Positions 1 to 14,127 of a stretch of DNA of 64,000 bases are shown here, piece by piece. This DNA comes from Cardinalis cardinalis (Eukaryota; Chordata; Aves; Passeriformes; Cardinalidae). The translations under genes were made by a program, and so were the position numbers. The stretch spans positions 2,033,753 to 2,097,752 of the forward strand of contig JACDOX010000058.1 of NCBI GenBank assembly GCA_014549065.1, written 5' to 3'. Numbering within the stretch: position 1 is the first letter of the stretch; every line of letters starts with the position of its first letter. The notes under the pieces were generated by a model, which searched no databases, had not been told where the DNA came from, and was given only the letters and a program-made list of their open reading frames with translations.

Positions 1-144
1 GTGTTTCTTTTCTGGAAGCGTTCAAGGCCAGGTTGGATGGGGCTCTGAGCAATGTAGTCTAGTGGAAGGTGTCCTTGCCTATGGCCTAGGGGTTGGAACT
101 AGGTGGTCTTTAAGGTCGCTTCCAACCCAAACCATTCCATGATT
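1..144 (+). mobile_element. CR1 LINE, 3' terminal fragment
   Basis: The segment carries the conserved CR1 3' end: a stretch on a gene-regulated wording familiar from avian CR1 (TTCAAGGCCAGGTTGGATGG near position 23), then GGTTGGAACTAGGTGGTCTT and a final CCATTCCATGATT. CR1 is the main LINE of birds and normally ends in short ATTCTATGATT-like units instead of poly-A. Only the 3' untranslated part is in the window; the 5' side is cut by the window edge. No coding capacity remains. The element family is certain; the subfamily is not assigned. Confidence 0.93.
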
Positions 145-151
145 ACCCACT

Positions 152-184
152 GTTGTCCCTTCCAACTTTACCCAATCTGTGATT
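152..184 (+). repeat. Second CR1 3'-tail remnant
   Basis: Just after the first CR1 end there is a second diverged copy of the CR1 tail, with the pattern GTCCCTTCCAACTTTACCCA followed by ATCTGTGATT. It is either a tail duplication made at insertion or the remnant of another CR1 in the same orientation. It is too short to decide. Confidence 0.65.
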
Positions 185-3100
185 GCGTATTTTAATCCCT
201 TTGGATTCTGTATCATTGTGTCCCAAAGACATTTTTCTCCAACTTGGGGAAAGCACAGCATTTTCCAAGAGAGGTAAGAGGATTTCTGGTACTCTTCCAT
301 GGACTCTAGAGTCTTTGAAAGCATAAAAAAGACAGACATTATATTGAAAAATGAGTGGAAAGATACCACATTGGATATCCACAAGGTTAGGGTAATTAAA
401 GCAAGAATTTTAAATCATGCCAGGTGTTCAGTCACACCTGTGTATTCAGGGCTTTGAGAGAGAGCAANAGGGAGTTAAGCACAAGACATATAAAAGGAAT
501 CCCTTATGTGGATACACTCCAGGTTTAGATATTTTGGAAGCATAAAGAGAATTGAGATTAAAGAGTATATGCAGAAGAGTCACATTGAAACTCAGCAGCC
601 TCCTTATAAATTTTAGATCAGAAATACAAACTTGTGTCGAGAGAAATGTTTGTCTGAGGTGTTGTTTGGACAGGATCTGAAGAATCACAGGCTGTGATGT
701 ATGAACAAAGAAACAGATTACAGAGTCACAACACTAATTGCCAAGGCCTCCGGTTACCATTCCCCATGTTTTGATGTATTCTGTAGATTTATAATGGCCA
801 AGGGCCTGATTCCCATTTGCATCACCNGACAGTATAAAGTGAAATAACAACGGAATAAAAGGATGTGAACGCAAGCGAGAATCTGGCCAAATACCTATAT
901 CTTTTGAAGTTTTGGCTGGCACCCAGAAATAATCTGGAGACTGAGTCTTCCTGGTTATTATCCAGTTGTTGTAACCCAGATGTGCTCAAAGAAGGGCACA
1001 AGTGTCCAGCTGGGGGAAGGACAGCCTTCAGAGGGGTGACAAACCTGGCAGGAATGTGTTGATTATGCTGGTGCTCAGCTGGTGAGATGGGGGGGATCAC
1101 AAACAGCATCGTGCTCTGCACCTCGGGTGGGTCTGCATCCCTCTTACAAGAAATCAGAGGTGAGTTGAAAGACTGATCACCACATTTTCCCCGAGGATGA
1201 CTGGCCTTCTGAAAGCACTGGAATCAAGCTGTATCACATAACAAATTTATCAAAGTCACAAAATCCAGTCTACAAAGTACAGTGAAGCTTTCTCCACATT
1301 TGTGAAATGCTTCCAAGCCAAATTGCTGCNTACTATCCTATGCAACAGTCTTTACAATAATTGCCTGTTCAAAAGTTGCTTTTTTTCCTAGTCTCTCCTG
1401 ATGAATTCAAAAATTAAATCTTCCAATCTCAAAAGGAGCTGCATATACAGAGTCCTGACTACTTATCTCGGGAAAGCAGAATATTTTCTTCAAGGAAAAG
1501 TTTTATGAGCTAAAACCAAGTCTGAGCTCATAGCTCTAATTGATAAGGTTCACATTACNCTTCTGCATGACCAGACAAAGGCAGAAGACTTATATGCTCT
1601 ACCTGGTTTGTATTTTATACCTGAAGAAGAGCCCACATATAGAAAAAATATTTTTGAGTTATGTCCAATGTGGGGATAAAAGATCCTAGCTCTTTGTACN
1701 AACTTTAATTTGAATTCTTAGATCACCACAGCAAAGTGGGGATTGAGGGCACCCTCAGTAAACTCTGGCTGATAAAGCATTTGTTTGCTGTTCTTGCGTC
1801 CACTCCTGCAAGTGTTTACTGCTGTTATCATTTGCCATGGTGACAAATGCTATAATGTGAAGCATTTCTTGTTGAGAACTGTGTTTCCAATTTGTCTATT
1901 TATTCATTTCCCAACTTTGGGCCCAGATGACCTTACTAATGATGAATTAATCTCAGCAGTCCCTGTAGGGAAGCAAGTATATAAATGTCTATGGACTGTA
2001 TCAATCCTAATTGAATAAAAAAAAGTGTCAGAACCTTCATGCAGTGCCAGTGATGATAAAATTCTTTTATCTCATGTGGAAGGACAGCATATGGTGACCA
2101 CAATGCTTAGCTTGGTTTAAACAAAGGGAAAAAATTAATATGTGTTTATGGAAGATAATAAGACATTGATAGGAATTCTCAGCACAAGTGGTAGTGACTC
2201 CTAAGGCTCAGAAAAACTAAGTCATAGCTTTTGATCAGCAAANGGCAGCTGTTATTCCTTAAAGTGGTGAGTTTCTGAGACACTTTCCATNGGCTGCACT
2301 GAAAAAAACACTGACTTGAAGGAAATGCTGCCAAATTTTTAGGAAACTAGCCTGACACTCAGCAGACCTAACATAATGGAAGACCAGGAAAGAAATCCTC
2401 TTATAGTTCAGCAGGAGAAGNTATCTTGGATAGTATTTTGTGATTGCTGTTAGAGCATGACAGGTAATGCCAAATGCTTCCCCACACCCTTCAGTAGGAT
2501 GGCAGTGATTTCAAGGGTGCTACACTGCAGAGGGGGAACTGCTGGGATCCTACAGGCCATGCTACACCTGCTGCAGAGGAGAAGAAACACATTCTGTAAT
2601 TGCTGCACTTGTCCCAGTAAAAATCTATAAAGAGAAAGCAGATGANAATTGTATTGACAGTTCAACAGTTTCTTGTACAACTAAATGTTCATTAATAAGG
2701 TAAGTATGCATAGATGGTATTTTAAAAAACTCTTTATTCATTTACATTAAAAATTATTCTTTGTATAGAAACAGATGAAATTATGAAACATGGGGTATAT
2801 GAAACAGGACTTCCTTTCTGAAAATCCTGAGGATATGAATGAAAGCCTTCTTTAGTCTGTGACAATCTCCTGACTGTCTGCTGTGTTTACTCAAACAGAT
2901 TTTATTTGGGGGATTGTTTTTGCATGGATTTCTGGTTTGACCAACTACACCTTATGAAAGATGATTAATTGATTGAATATCATTGGGGTGGTAGACAAGT
3001 TAGTGTATACTCATGTTTTTATGAGTCAGGAACCTTTTGCAAAATTCAAACATTCATAAATAAAAGAGAAGTTCAGATCTTGGGTTTTGACCAGAGCCCA

Positions 3101-3237
3101 GGTGTTATTTACATGGAGCTATCACATGCAGAGAGCTGGACTCTGNTCTCGTGGTCAGAGGGGAAAAAGAGCAGGACTCATTTTTATTCTAAGGTAAGAT
3201 CCATATTCCCAACAAGAGTNGTAGCTTAGCCTTGACA
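185..3237. other. Unique AT-rich DNA, no gene seen
   Basis: No open frame here resembles a known protein, and the frames are short and interrupted on both strands. No repeat family, structural RNA or CpG cluster was recognised. It is probably intergenic or intronic. Confidence 0.6.
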
Positions 3238-3738
3238 GGAGGTGGGGCACCTTGAGTTCTGGACCCCTCCATTCAGGAAGGATTTTGAGATCTGGAGCAT
3301 GTCCAGAGAAGGGCAAAAAGGCTGGTGAAGGGTCTGGAACATAANTCCTATGAGGAGCAGTGCAGGGAACNGGAGTTGTTTAGCCTGGAGAAAAGGAGAC
3401 TCAGGGGAGACCTTATCACTCTCTACAGCTCCCTGAAAGGAGGCTGCAGCCAGTGGAGGATTGGTCTCTTTTCCCAGGCAACAGTCACAGGACAAGAAGA
3501 CAGAGTCTTAAGCTGCACCAGNGGAGGTTTAGGTTGGACATTAGGAAGTTCACAGAAAGGATAGCTGGGTGTTGGATTGGGCTGCCCATGGGGCTGGTGG
3601 AGTCATTGTCTCTGGAGGTGTTTAAGAAAGGCTGGATGTGGCACTCAGTGCCATGGTCTGGTTAACGAGGTGGTGCTGGGTCATATCTTGGGCTCGATGA
3701 CCTCACAGGTCTTTTTCAACCTGGCTGATTCTGTGATT
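3238..3738 (+). mobile_element. CR1 LINE, ORF2 C-terminus plus 3' UTR, decayed
   Basis: This is a 5'-truncated CR1. Translation from about 3325 reads the C-terminal part of the CR1 ORF2 protein (endonuclease/reverse transcriptase), including SYEEQ, then SLEKRRLRGDLITLYSSLKG. About 3525-3640, in another frame, it continues with RFRLDIRKF and VESLSLEVFKKGW. The change of frame and the internal stops show the copy is dead. The 3' end has the usual CR1 wording, with GGTCTTTTTCAACCTGGCTG and a terminal ATTCTGTGATT. The catalytic part of the reverse transcriptase is upstream and absent. The start is approximate because the left edge is diverged. Confidence 0.95.
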
Positions 3739-6700
3739 ATGTGAACAGCAGTCAGTTGCTGTCACTGAAGAAAGCTCTCCCTTGTCACAGCTGAATATCC
3801 CAACCACTGAATGTCACACTATCACTACACATTTTTTTGTCCTTTATTAAAAGTGAGGTCTCCTCATCTATTCATAAGTAGTTTTGAATAAAAAAATATG
3901 GGCTAGGATGTACAGATAGGGAGAGGCATGAGCTATTCAGGAGGCTTCAAATCCAGCAAAGAAGGAGGAATTGGATCCTTGTCCTTGCCCTTTGTCTTCC
4001 TGTAACCAGCAGGTCTTTGTATGGGCTGCACCATGTTTTGTGGTCCCCCACATACACTGTATCCAGACATAGTTCCAGATTTTCCCATTACAACTAGATG
4101 CTTAAAATTTGGTGTAGTCAGACTCAGAGAAGAAGCATGTTTGCAACACAACACCAAAAAAATGCTTTTAGCCTGGAGGTCAGCATTTCACCTTTCCTTT
4201 TCNTTTTGTCTTCTCTGGCTCCCTCTGTTTCTGTCTTGAAATAAACTTTTACTTATGGTCAACCTGGCTCTCAGTTCTGCTGCAGCATCCATCTCATTTT
4301 TTTCTCCATAACAGAAAGTAAAATCATGTTCAGTGTTCTCTCAGTGTTTATTAGCAGACCTCCCAGTGCTGTCTTTGACTCACATCTCTGACAGAAAAGC
4401 TTTTCCTAGCAGCCTTGCCCTGCACACATAGCACGATTTTATTATTCCTGATAGGTTTGCTCTTTTCTTTCTCCTTATAAATGTCATAACATCCCTGTGC
4501 TCATTTCTTTCATGTGTGGACTGGGGCCAAGGCTGGCTCAGGTGCAGCTCTCTCACAGGGCTTGCCCTTCCTCCTCCTCCAGCCTGATTCATTCAGATGT
4601 CACAATCCAATGTTTGTGAAACATTGCCATGGCAGTGAGTCAAACGTCACTGACACTGCATCATGGAGTGAATCAGGCAGAAGGATATAAAAAGGGAGAG
4701 CTACTATTTATACACAGGCATTATAGGAATCAGCAANGATGAGAACACACATGGAAAGTGCTCACTGGATGTCTTACGCATCACCTTTGTGTATTCCCCA
4801 GTGGGTACTGAGAGCAGCAGGAGAGCTCCCCTCCTGCTCACCAGACTCCCCCCACTGCCCTTTTTAGGGAGTTTGTGAAAAAGTGAAGAAACAACTGACC
4901 CAAATAAACACAAAAGCCACCAAGCATGGCTGAGCCCAGGGAGCAGCTCAGATGGAGGCAGGCTGTGGGAGCAAGAGGGAAGAGTCCTGCTGGACTCGTG
5001 GCTGTCTTGTCTCGTGGTATCTGGCTCTGAGAGGTTTGTTTCAATTTGGAGNGCTCGCTGGTTGTGACAGAGGGACTTTCCTCTCTTTTGTCATCATCAT
5101 TGATGGTTAAAACATGTAAGTTTGTGGAGGAAGAGGGAAACAGACACTTTCAGAATTTGCTTTTCTCACTTTAACTGGTGTCATACTGGAGCAATGCCAC
5201 CTGACTCCATGAAATCATTACTGAATTATACCAGGACAAGCCAGAACCAGGACAGCTGCCAGTAAAAAATGTTGTTTCAAATTTCATCCTTCATCTGTGA
5301 TACAAAATATGTTTCTCTCACAGTGTTTGTATGGAAGGGATGTGACAGCCCAGAGGTCCGCCCTAGTTCCAGGTTCCCATGCTTGTTACCAGGATTATTG
5401 ATAAAGGAAAGGAGAAATTAAAGTGAAGAAACAACAGTCAGCATCACATGTAGCCAGTCTNATGTGTTCCTTTTGGGAACATCTTTAAGCTCAGAAAAGT
5501 CTCTCCTCCAAAGCAACTTTGAGAGGGGTGANGAGTCATGCTTATTGAAGAAGAGTTGCCACTAGTAAAAATATCAGTTAAATAGATAAAAGTTAACATT
5601 TGTAGAAAATTTAAATAGAAAGAGATTAAGACAGCCTTTTTTTTTTGGATTATTTTTCCTGATACAGACACTAAAGCAACTGGATTAAAATTAAGATTTG
5701 ACTTTATAATATTTTAAATCAGAAAAGGATACACTATGTAATNGTTCTTTGATTTAAAATATAAACCACACATGACCACAAACAAACAAGAATAGTTTAG
5801 AGCTTGAAAGCAAATAATATTTTGACTCTTATATGTGCCAGTGAGCATAGGAGTGGTCTGTTCTAAATTCAAATCTTGTATTTATTTAAACAAAATCTTT
5901 TTGGATAAGTAATGCAACATTCATGTGTTCAGGCAAACAACCTTTGTCCTGAATTCCAGGCAGAAGACCTCATTGAGATACAGCACAAGCTAGGATTTTC
6001 TTGAATAGAGTTTTCTTTGTTTAGAATAGAACTATAAGGTCTGTTCCCTCAAATTATATTAAATTATTTCAGGAAATTTAAGTCAGTTGGAATAAAAAGT
6101 CCTTCCTCATCAAAGATGATAGAATTAGGCCTGCTATCTTTAATGTCATTGGTTTCCNCCTTGCCCAGCTCCAACTGTAAAAAACTTATATTGTTCATCC
6201 CAAAGTAGCACAGCAGGATGGGTGCCAAATGGAAAGAAATCTGCCAGCAGGCAATCAAGCACAGATGAAAGTGCCATAGACAGTTCCAAACACCCAGCTC
6301 CACCTCCTGCTGTGAGCAGAGCAGGAACAAAGCCATGCTGGTCACCTTTGAAAGTGCAGCACTAAGAAAGCCACGAGGCACAGGCCAAACCAGCTGTGGC
6401 CCCTCTGCAGAGGATGTTGGACACTCCCACCTGCACTCCCCAAGCACCCCAGACTGCACCAGCCAGCAACACTCGGGGNAGGGATCTTGGTGAGCCAAAC
6501 AGGTACCTGATCACAGGCAGGGTCTGAACTTTCAGCTTCACAGCTACCCAGCGGAGCTGCAGAGGATCCTGCCAAGCTGTGCTCTGCCAGAGGGCACTAA
6601 CTGCATGAAAGCAGACATCATGCTGCTCTTNATTCTAATACCTGACTTGTGTAAGNCAGAGTGATGCTTTTATGAGCAGGCTTAGGATCTNTCCAATGGC

Positions 6701-9700
6701 AGTTTGCCCTGTAGGTGAGCGTGAGCTCTGACATGGAAGCCATGGGGCACAGCACCAAGCCAGGCCAGCCCTACACACACATGAGCTGGGGACCAGCACT
6801 GCTCTGCTGCTGTTGGTAAAGCTGCCACAGCATCCAGGGCAGGGGAGCTCCAGCTGTGCTGTTGGTGGGACTGCTTTTTGTCACAGTTATTTAGGTTTTT
6901 TTCCCCTAACACAGGACAGCCTTGCAAGAACAAGTGGACAGGCAGAGAGGGTGAACCTGAGTCNGTCCAGATATGGTTGAACACCCCCCTACAGTGAGTC
7001 CTTTTACCATCAGTATGCGTCAGCCAGGTCTCCAGCCCAAAAAGGAACATCAGTGGAATTCATGTCCCCCCCTTCTCCCACTGCAGCCTGTGGGTGTTTC
7101 TATGTACNCACGAGAGCTTTCCTGTTTGCTGGGCAGCACAAGGAATGCATCTGGGAGAGACATCCTTCCTGGGAACACTTCAGTGAAGGACATCCTACTC
7201 GACAACAGAGGGTTGCAAACACTGCAGAGATCTTGATCTTGAAGGAGGACTTGCAAGGTCAGCTCCAGAGAAGGAAATGAACTAACTTTGAAGCACTCAG
7301 GCGATAAGGGACTTGAGAGTACTCAAAAAAAGGTGAAAAGTGCACTCCAAAATAAGTAGATGAGGATATTTAAATGTGTTCAGTTCTTGTTCAATGTTTG
7401 CCTAAATAAGGAAATTCCTACTGATATCAAAAAAACAGAAACAAGAAATTTTATCAGTAAAAATAAATCTATATTTAAAATANTTGCATGGGGGTTTCAA
7501 CTTTTTACAATAAAACATCAAATGTTTCAGGAGGAAATTAATCCCTCTCAGAAACTGACAACAAAGTGTAAAAGTTTTTCACAACTTCTGAGACTTGGTC
7601 ACAGCTGCAGAATATCTTCTGCAGCACTTCTGTCTTTCACATNTTAGCTTGCTCCACAAATAGAAACCCAGTCTGTCATTTACATCTCTGAAGGAAGATA
7701 ACAACGATTTTGCTCAGAATTGTATTACTATTTTACCTTGTTGCTTTCTACAGTGTTGATCTTGATTTTTCTGGCTTTTTTCTCCACCACATTCTGGGAT
7801 TTTANACATTGTTCATTTTCACCAGTTCAGAGACTGTTCAGGTGCATCAGCTGAATCATCAGCACTTCCTTTGGCACTGGCTTTCCACTTGTCAGCATCC
7901 ANACAGAGGGAGTCCCCTGGAAATTATTGTTTTTTACTATGTGCTTGCATTTCAGGAGATCAGTTCCAAGACTCACTTGATCTTCTCTAGCTATCCTACC
8001 CCTGATTCTAGAGTGAATCCTCTAAGTTAACACAAAGTCTTACTTCTTCTGCACCTGTTTCAAACCTAAGCTTTTTGTGGTTGGGTTTTTTTATAATGTG
8101 CTTTATATATAATTTTATTGTAATCTTCCTCTTATTAATAGTTTTTCTCAGATATTGAAGAGAGATGCAACTCTAAACCATTTAAACTAATTGTATAGGT
8201 TTTTCACTTTTTTTCTCATGTAATAAATACTGTGATGGTTTCAATGAGAAACATTAAAGTGTTCATCACCAAGTCAGTGAATAAGTTATTATAATATAAA
8301 GACAGTGAATATTTTGCCTTACTCAATTTCTCACTAAAATTCAGAATTTTTAAAGACTTTTATGAGAACCAGAGCCATTATCACTTTTCTAAGCTGAAGA
8401 TTTCATNTGCTTCCTATTTCAATTCTCCCAGTGTGGAAAACAGTCTGCANATCTGAATGTCTGTTGCTACTTTTCTTAGTACCCTTCAACATCTCTGTCT
8501 TTCTTGNGGGACAGAATAATTACAACCATTCTCTGAATCCCAATTTCTGATCTATTTTAGACTTACAAACAATTTCAGGCATTTTCCCCATCAATGCTTT
8601 TGCCTTAAATGCTTTNGAAGCCTACTTGTCTTTATAATTGCTTATGCTTTCAGAAAATGATCAACATTTCCTTTTAAGTTCCTTGCCAAGCAATTTTTGA
8701 TGATGTCATGTTTGAATATCAATGGTGTTTTACTAAATGTGGCTTACTTTGTTTTGACATTNCCTCTGCTTGCAGACACTTATAATTGTAAGATTATTCT
8801 GCATCTTTTGAAATTTTGCTTTGACTGTCCAAACCCACTTCCTAAAGAGTTTGTGTAATCATAAAACTGAAAATTGGTAGAATGACCTGCCATACTACTT
8901 GAGATAAGAATGTCTCAGAATTCACAGAGAATGAGCACAACTGAGACATAGAAGTCATCTAAAAGCCAAATCATCGGGTTAAATTGCTACATAATAGCTA
9001 TTATTTAAGTCTATTTTGCTATACCTGATGGTTCTTAATTTGTTTATTTTATATAGTTGCTCTTCCTTTCTCTTTCATATAACTACTTTTNACTGCTTTT
9101 TGTTACATTGCTTAACAGGTATTAGGTTATTATGAATAGAATTCTCTATTAAAGATTTCATTGTAACTGTTCTTCAGGAATAGTAGTGTATACAAGCAAT
9201 GGAAAGGAAGTTTAGATTTAAGGAAACAAAAGAAAAGTATTATATTCTCCTCGTATGTAGCAGATCATAACTGTACCCATAAGGTCCAATGTTTCAGTCA
9301 GAAGATGTTTATGCACATGGAGCATTGTATTCTCCTGAGCGTATTTTCACATAAACACAGTTCAGTGGACATCCACTGCCAAATTGCACACAGATAAGTT
9401 CAGTATGTAAAATATTGTCACCGTAATTTGGTGATCAGATAGACTCAGAATTTCTTCTACAGAGAAGCTCAAAAAACCAATGGCTGTAACAGCACAAACC
9501 ACCTCTGTCTGTCATAAAGCACCAGAGATTCTCTTGAAATTTGTCCATTTGCACGTTTTTCTCATTCTAAGGAACAGATGTAACAAGCAAACTATGGGCA
9601 TCTTCTATCCATGACTGATGAAGGTGACCTTTGTAACCCTGCACTGCAACTTCAGTTTAGTCCAGTGATGAAGAATTTCTGAGAAGTGCAGGTTCAGAGT

Positions 9701-12520
9701 CAATTGGTGAAGCTGGTATAATCNGTTGTGCTTAATTTCTGCAAGATTGGAGACGTTTCCCAGACTACCAACCTTTTGTTTACTTGTTCACTGAGCAATC
9801 ACTCCCTTCAGTGCTGAAGGATCCAGAATAGGCTGAATTTTTTTTCTGCNCAGATCTGCACACAAATTGTATCCCTACAGGATCGGTGTGGGGATATCCA
9901 GCACACAGAGTATGCTTCACAATGAACATGGACTGGCATGCACTTTTCTTGAACCCCACTTGGAGAAAGGAAGAATTTCAAAGCTCAGTTAACAACTCAG
10001 AGGAGGTGATGTAATTTGTTTTGGTGATATTTCTCAGTTACCACCTATTTAAGGCTGGCAGTTTTAGATGATTTGTGGTGAACAAATGGGCTTTAATCAA
10101 ACTTCCTTTTTAAAAAATAACAGAATCAGGTATTGCAAGTTGACAGGGAAAATATATAAGTTTAATTCTCTGTGTATAATGCTGGCTGGAACACTAANTC
10201 ACTTCTAAGCAAAAAACTATCATTTGTGCACAATGGTTCAGCACATAGAAAAGCTGCCAGAAAAAGCACATTTGAAAACATTCATTTTGGGCAAAAAAAG
10301 CNATACATGTCCAAATCATTCAGCATTAACAAAACATAACTGATTTCTTTTTTAAAGTTCAGAACTCACAAGGAACACCAGCTGGTGGACTCAGAGCCTC
10401 AGCTGTGCCATCTCCATATTTTAGTCAACCGTGAGGAAGACAAGCTTATGAAAAANTGGTTGATGAAGTCATCATCATTCCTGAACCAGTTGTTGAAAAT
10501 CAGGGTGGTGGTCTGGAGCTCTCTGCCGTCTCTCCAAGGAGCTGCACTGCTGGGTTCAGCTCAAAGGAAAGCTCCTTNCACACTTCCTCACCTGCCCCCA
10601 CCTTGCTCCCTGTTGGCCATTGCTCTCCATGTTTGCTGGGGTCAGGTCATTGTGGAACCCCACCACTGCCCTGTCCCCACACTGTTCCTAGCCACNTTCT
10701 GCTCCTGGCCCCTCCTTGGAATGCTTCTTGGTCTTTTGGCAGGACACATCTGACCACAGAAGAGGAACATTTTCTACCTGAAGAACTCATGACCTCCTCA
10801 CGACTTTTCAAGTCTCTGAAGNGGTGTATTCACCTCACAAAAGGACCTCTGTGTTCTTTTGTTTAAGACACAGTTGTGCAACGTTTAGATCTTCAGCTCC
10901 CCACTTGCCTTCCTCAACAGCTCCTCAATTCTGGAATTGCCTAAAATTTCAGATGATTNTCCCAGTAAAATTCCCCAGATACTAAACTGTCTCTTGCCAG
11001 TCACACCCAGAATTGCTTAATTCTTGACAGTCCTGAGAAGCCAGGCCCTGAATTCAAGCCTGAACTTTCTCAGAATTCATAATCTAAGCTAATCCCCCAT
11101 GTGTAGCAGCAGAGCACTGCATTTTCTGCGTGCACACTGCCAGACAGGGCCTAACACAACACAGCAANGTAGGAAGGTTCTCCATCCCTTCCTTGCCTGA
11201 CCCCAGCAGTCTGGTCACTCAGCTAAGAAGATTTCTCAGTGAACTAAAGGAGCTGTGGTTTCTCCTACTCTGCACAAAAATCCCCAGTGCTGCAGCACNA
11301 CCCAGCACAGCACAACAGCTTCTGTAAGAGCTGAGGCTGCCAGGGCTGGGCAGCCACCCCAGCCACGCAGGCCANGTCTGACTCAGTGCTGCAAAGGGAA
11401 TCCTAAACCCCAGAGAAGTCACAAACTTCCCAAGTAACTGCACAGGGAATTCTCCCACTGGCTGGCCTCAGCCTTTCCTGCCGAGACACAGCTAGCACAG
11501 CTCCCTGCCCTTCTGCCTGATGGCCACAGGGCTCTGGACCACTTGTCACACTTGTGCTCTTCTTCTGTCCCAATACATATTTCANGGTTTTCCCTAAAAT
11601 TAAAACTGTGCAGTTATAAGACAGCACTCTGACTTTAGCAGGGCAAGAGGTGCCTGGGAGCTAGGTTCTCCAAAGTCTGTCCCCTTTGATGGATCTAGGC
11701 CTCCATCCCAGTGCATTTGTGCATTTTGAAAAGGATGTTCCTGNCTACACAGCTGCAGTTTAGAATTGGGAAATGGGGCTTAATTTCCTTAGTTCTTTTT
11801 GGAAACCTGATTAAGCAGATATTTGGACTTTTTGCTTTGCATTTTCACTCAGATTCTTTCAGGATCTGGCTAAAGGGCATTTTTGAACATGTTATCCATG
11901 TAATTTTTCATCCTGTGGACCAATTCTCAAGCATGGGGTGCCAGTAAAAAGGTGCTCTTGTCTACCTAAGTGACTTAAAGTGCATAAAAATTGCACTGGC
12001 TGGCTTTAGCAAGAAACCTCTGCTTTCTGACACCATTATCTTACCAAGAAAGATATTCCACAGGCATCTTGCAGTTGCCTGCCTGTTTCAGACAGATGTA
12101 AGGTTTAGACTTTAAGNCTCAAAAGCAGTAAGTCTTCCATTCTGTCATGCAGATTTATGTGAAGACTAATGCATTAAATGCCAAATTAACACACAGAATT
12201 TTATACACAAAGGCATGAAAATGGAGGTGTTCAACTTTCACTTCCAGGGCTGCTGAGCAAGCTAACATGTGGACCTTCACAAGAGAAACATTTCCTGCAA
12301 TGATACTATATTCTTAATTAACTGATTTATTGGAATGTAAACTCTTCCTCTGCCTTGTGTTTTATCTTCTTTNATCTGGGTTTCTCAAGATTTCTTATCA
12401 GTGGCCAGAGGATGTATTTGTTTGCAGTATGAATGAAATTCCAGTGTTAGATTTATCTGTCTCTGTACTGCTGTGTACAGGTCTGATTGTTTCTAGGTTT
12501 TAATATGTTTTTAGTTTGGC
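3739..12520. other. Unique AT-rich DNA, no gene seen
   Basis: About 8.8 kb with no recognisable coding exon, RNA gene or transposon. Open frames are at most about 144 codons (6064-6498, minus strand), have random-looking composition, and are not supported by recognisable motifs. The 8-10 kb part is especially AT-rich. Confidence 0.55.
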
Positions 12521-12550
12521 TTTATTATCCAGTGTTTTATTATCCAGTGC
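12521..12550. repeat. 15-bp tandem duplication
   Basis: Two adjacent copies of a 15-bp unit, TTTATTATCCAGTGT then TTTATTATCCAGTGC, differing only in the last base. It is a recent replication-slippage duplication with no evident function. Confidence 0.85.
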
Positions 12551-13720
12551 TAGGATATCTGTAGTCATCACATAATCACAAGAGTTTGTTTAGAAGAAAT
12601 GTCTGAAGTTCATGGTCCGAGTTTCCACTTGCAGCAGGAGTATCACCAATCNGATGAAATTGTAGCTTTGCCTAACACAGCATTGAAGCACTCCTAGCAC
12701 AGACATCACAACCTCCCTGGCTATCCCGTTCCACCTCTGCTCTACCCACACAGCAGAAGAGGACTGTANCTCCCCTTGATCTGCTAACCAAGGTCCTCAT
12801 CTTCTATCTCAATATGAAGTTTGCTCTGTTTGCAATGACAGTGCAGCCATGGCTCANGTTCAGCCTGGCACCTGCCTCAGCAACCTGTCATTGAGCCAGA
12901 ACTGCACTGAGCCAGAGCTANAGCTGAGCAGGGGTTATTCCTCTGTGCTGAGCCTCACAGGGGCTTTGCTAGTGCAGCCACCTCTACTAAGGTCCCTGGG
13001 CCAAGGGGCTGTGTCCATCAGCCCCTCACTGGGTGCCAGTGCAGGTTTGCTGTGGGTGTGCTGCTCTCCAGGCTGCTGGGGACACTGAACAGCCGCAAGC
13101 CTCAGTAGCACCCCTGGCATGCCCTCCCCTTTCTGACACAAGATCTGCTGTCAGGCTTCACCACAGTAATCCAATGAATGATCCAAAGCCTAGCGAAGCA
13201 AGANGAATATTTTCAATGGTTCTGCCAATTTTCCAGCATTTGGGATCCCCAGATATAATTAAGCNTTGTCTTGTAGTTCCAAGCTTCCTGAGCACAAGCA
13301 GAAGCAGTTTCAAACAATTATTCTCATGACTGGGCCACAGACAACAGTGAATAACATGTTGGGCTAGAAATTTTACTTCTCTGGGCTAAGGGCCAGGTAT
13401 TTAGTGACCTTGTGCCAAAACACATCTCCACCTATTATGGAAGGTGATAGAATGAATGTTACACTAGAGCTTTGCTATTCCTGACTGAAGTGTGGAATAC
13501 TGAAAGATTACATTTTGTTCATTACCAGATGAAGTTACAATCACCAGCATCCATAAGAGCTTTTTCTACTCAATTAAAAGAGAGAGCAAGATCACATCAT
13601 AAATTAATAAAGCAACGGTTATGCATCATATTTTAAACTGTCCTACTTTATTTTTTATAACAAGTTCATTTTGATTCTTCATATGAATAGATAAATCTGA
13701 ACTAGTATATTTTGCTTGAA
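12551..13720. other. Unique DNA, moderately GC-rich near 12.85-13.1 kb
   Basis: No gene recognised. The 12.85-13.1 kb part is richer in G and C and is therefore open in several frames at once on both strands, which is a composition effect and not evidence of coding. Confidence 0.5.
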
Positions 13721-13766
13721 GTGATAAAATTTTGCTATGANGATAAAAGTGATAAAGTTTTGCTAT
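13721..13766. repeat. Imperfect direct repeat, 28-bp period
   Basis: An 18-bp word, GTGATAAAATTTTGCTAT, recurs 28 bp later with one substitution (A to G). It is a local tandem duplication in AT-rich DNA. Confidence 0.75.
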
Positions 13767-14101
13767 TTAGACATTCCTTTACCTTTTCCTGAAAAGAAAA
13801 TGTTTTTGTGTTGTGAATAGCTTCATGCAGTAGGAACAGCTCTGTGCTATGCTAGGGATTATGAGTTAGTTGTTCCACTTCAATATTCCCTACACTTAAG
13901 CTCATANGCTTTGACAAGATGTCTAAGCCCAAAAGAACAGAGATCTGCCATTCTATACATGAAATAAATATTTCTCTGTTACTCATTTGCCATTAAACAG
14001 AGCGTGAGGTAGAGCGCAGCAACTCAGCACAAAATTGTACCTGCCTGCTTGCATTGTGAACCCCATTTTCTGTGGCAATTGCTCGATCTCAGTAATAACA
14101 A

Positions 14102-14127
14102 CTTTTCCTGTTCCCCTACAGGAAAAG
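14102..14127. repeat. Perfect stem-loop, 10-bp arms, 6-nt loop
   Basis: CTTTTCCTGT (14102-14111) and ACAGGAAAAG (14118-14127) are exact reverse complements with a six-base spacer, TCCCCT. No surrounding precursor-like extension was seen, so an RNA gene is not claimed. Confidence 0.8.

Noticed and set aside
6064..6498. A 144-codon minus-strand frame
   Set aside because: Composition is random-looking (many Trp, Cys, Leu), with no motif and no flanking splice or promoter evidence.
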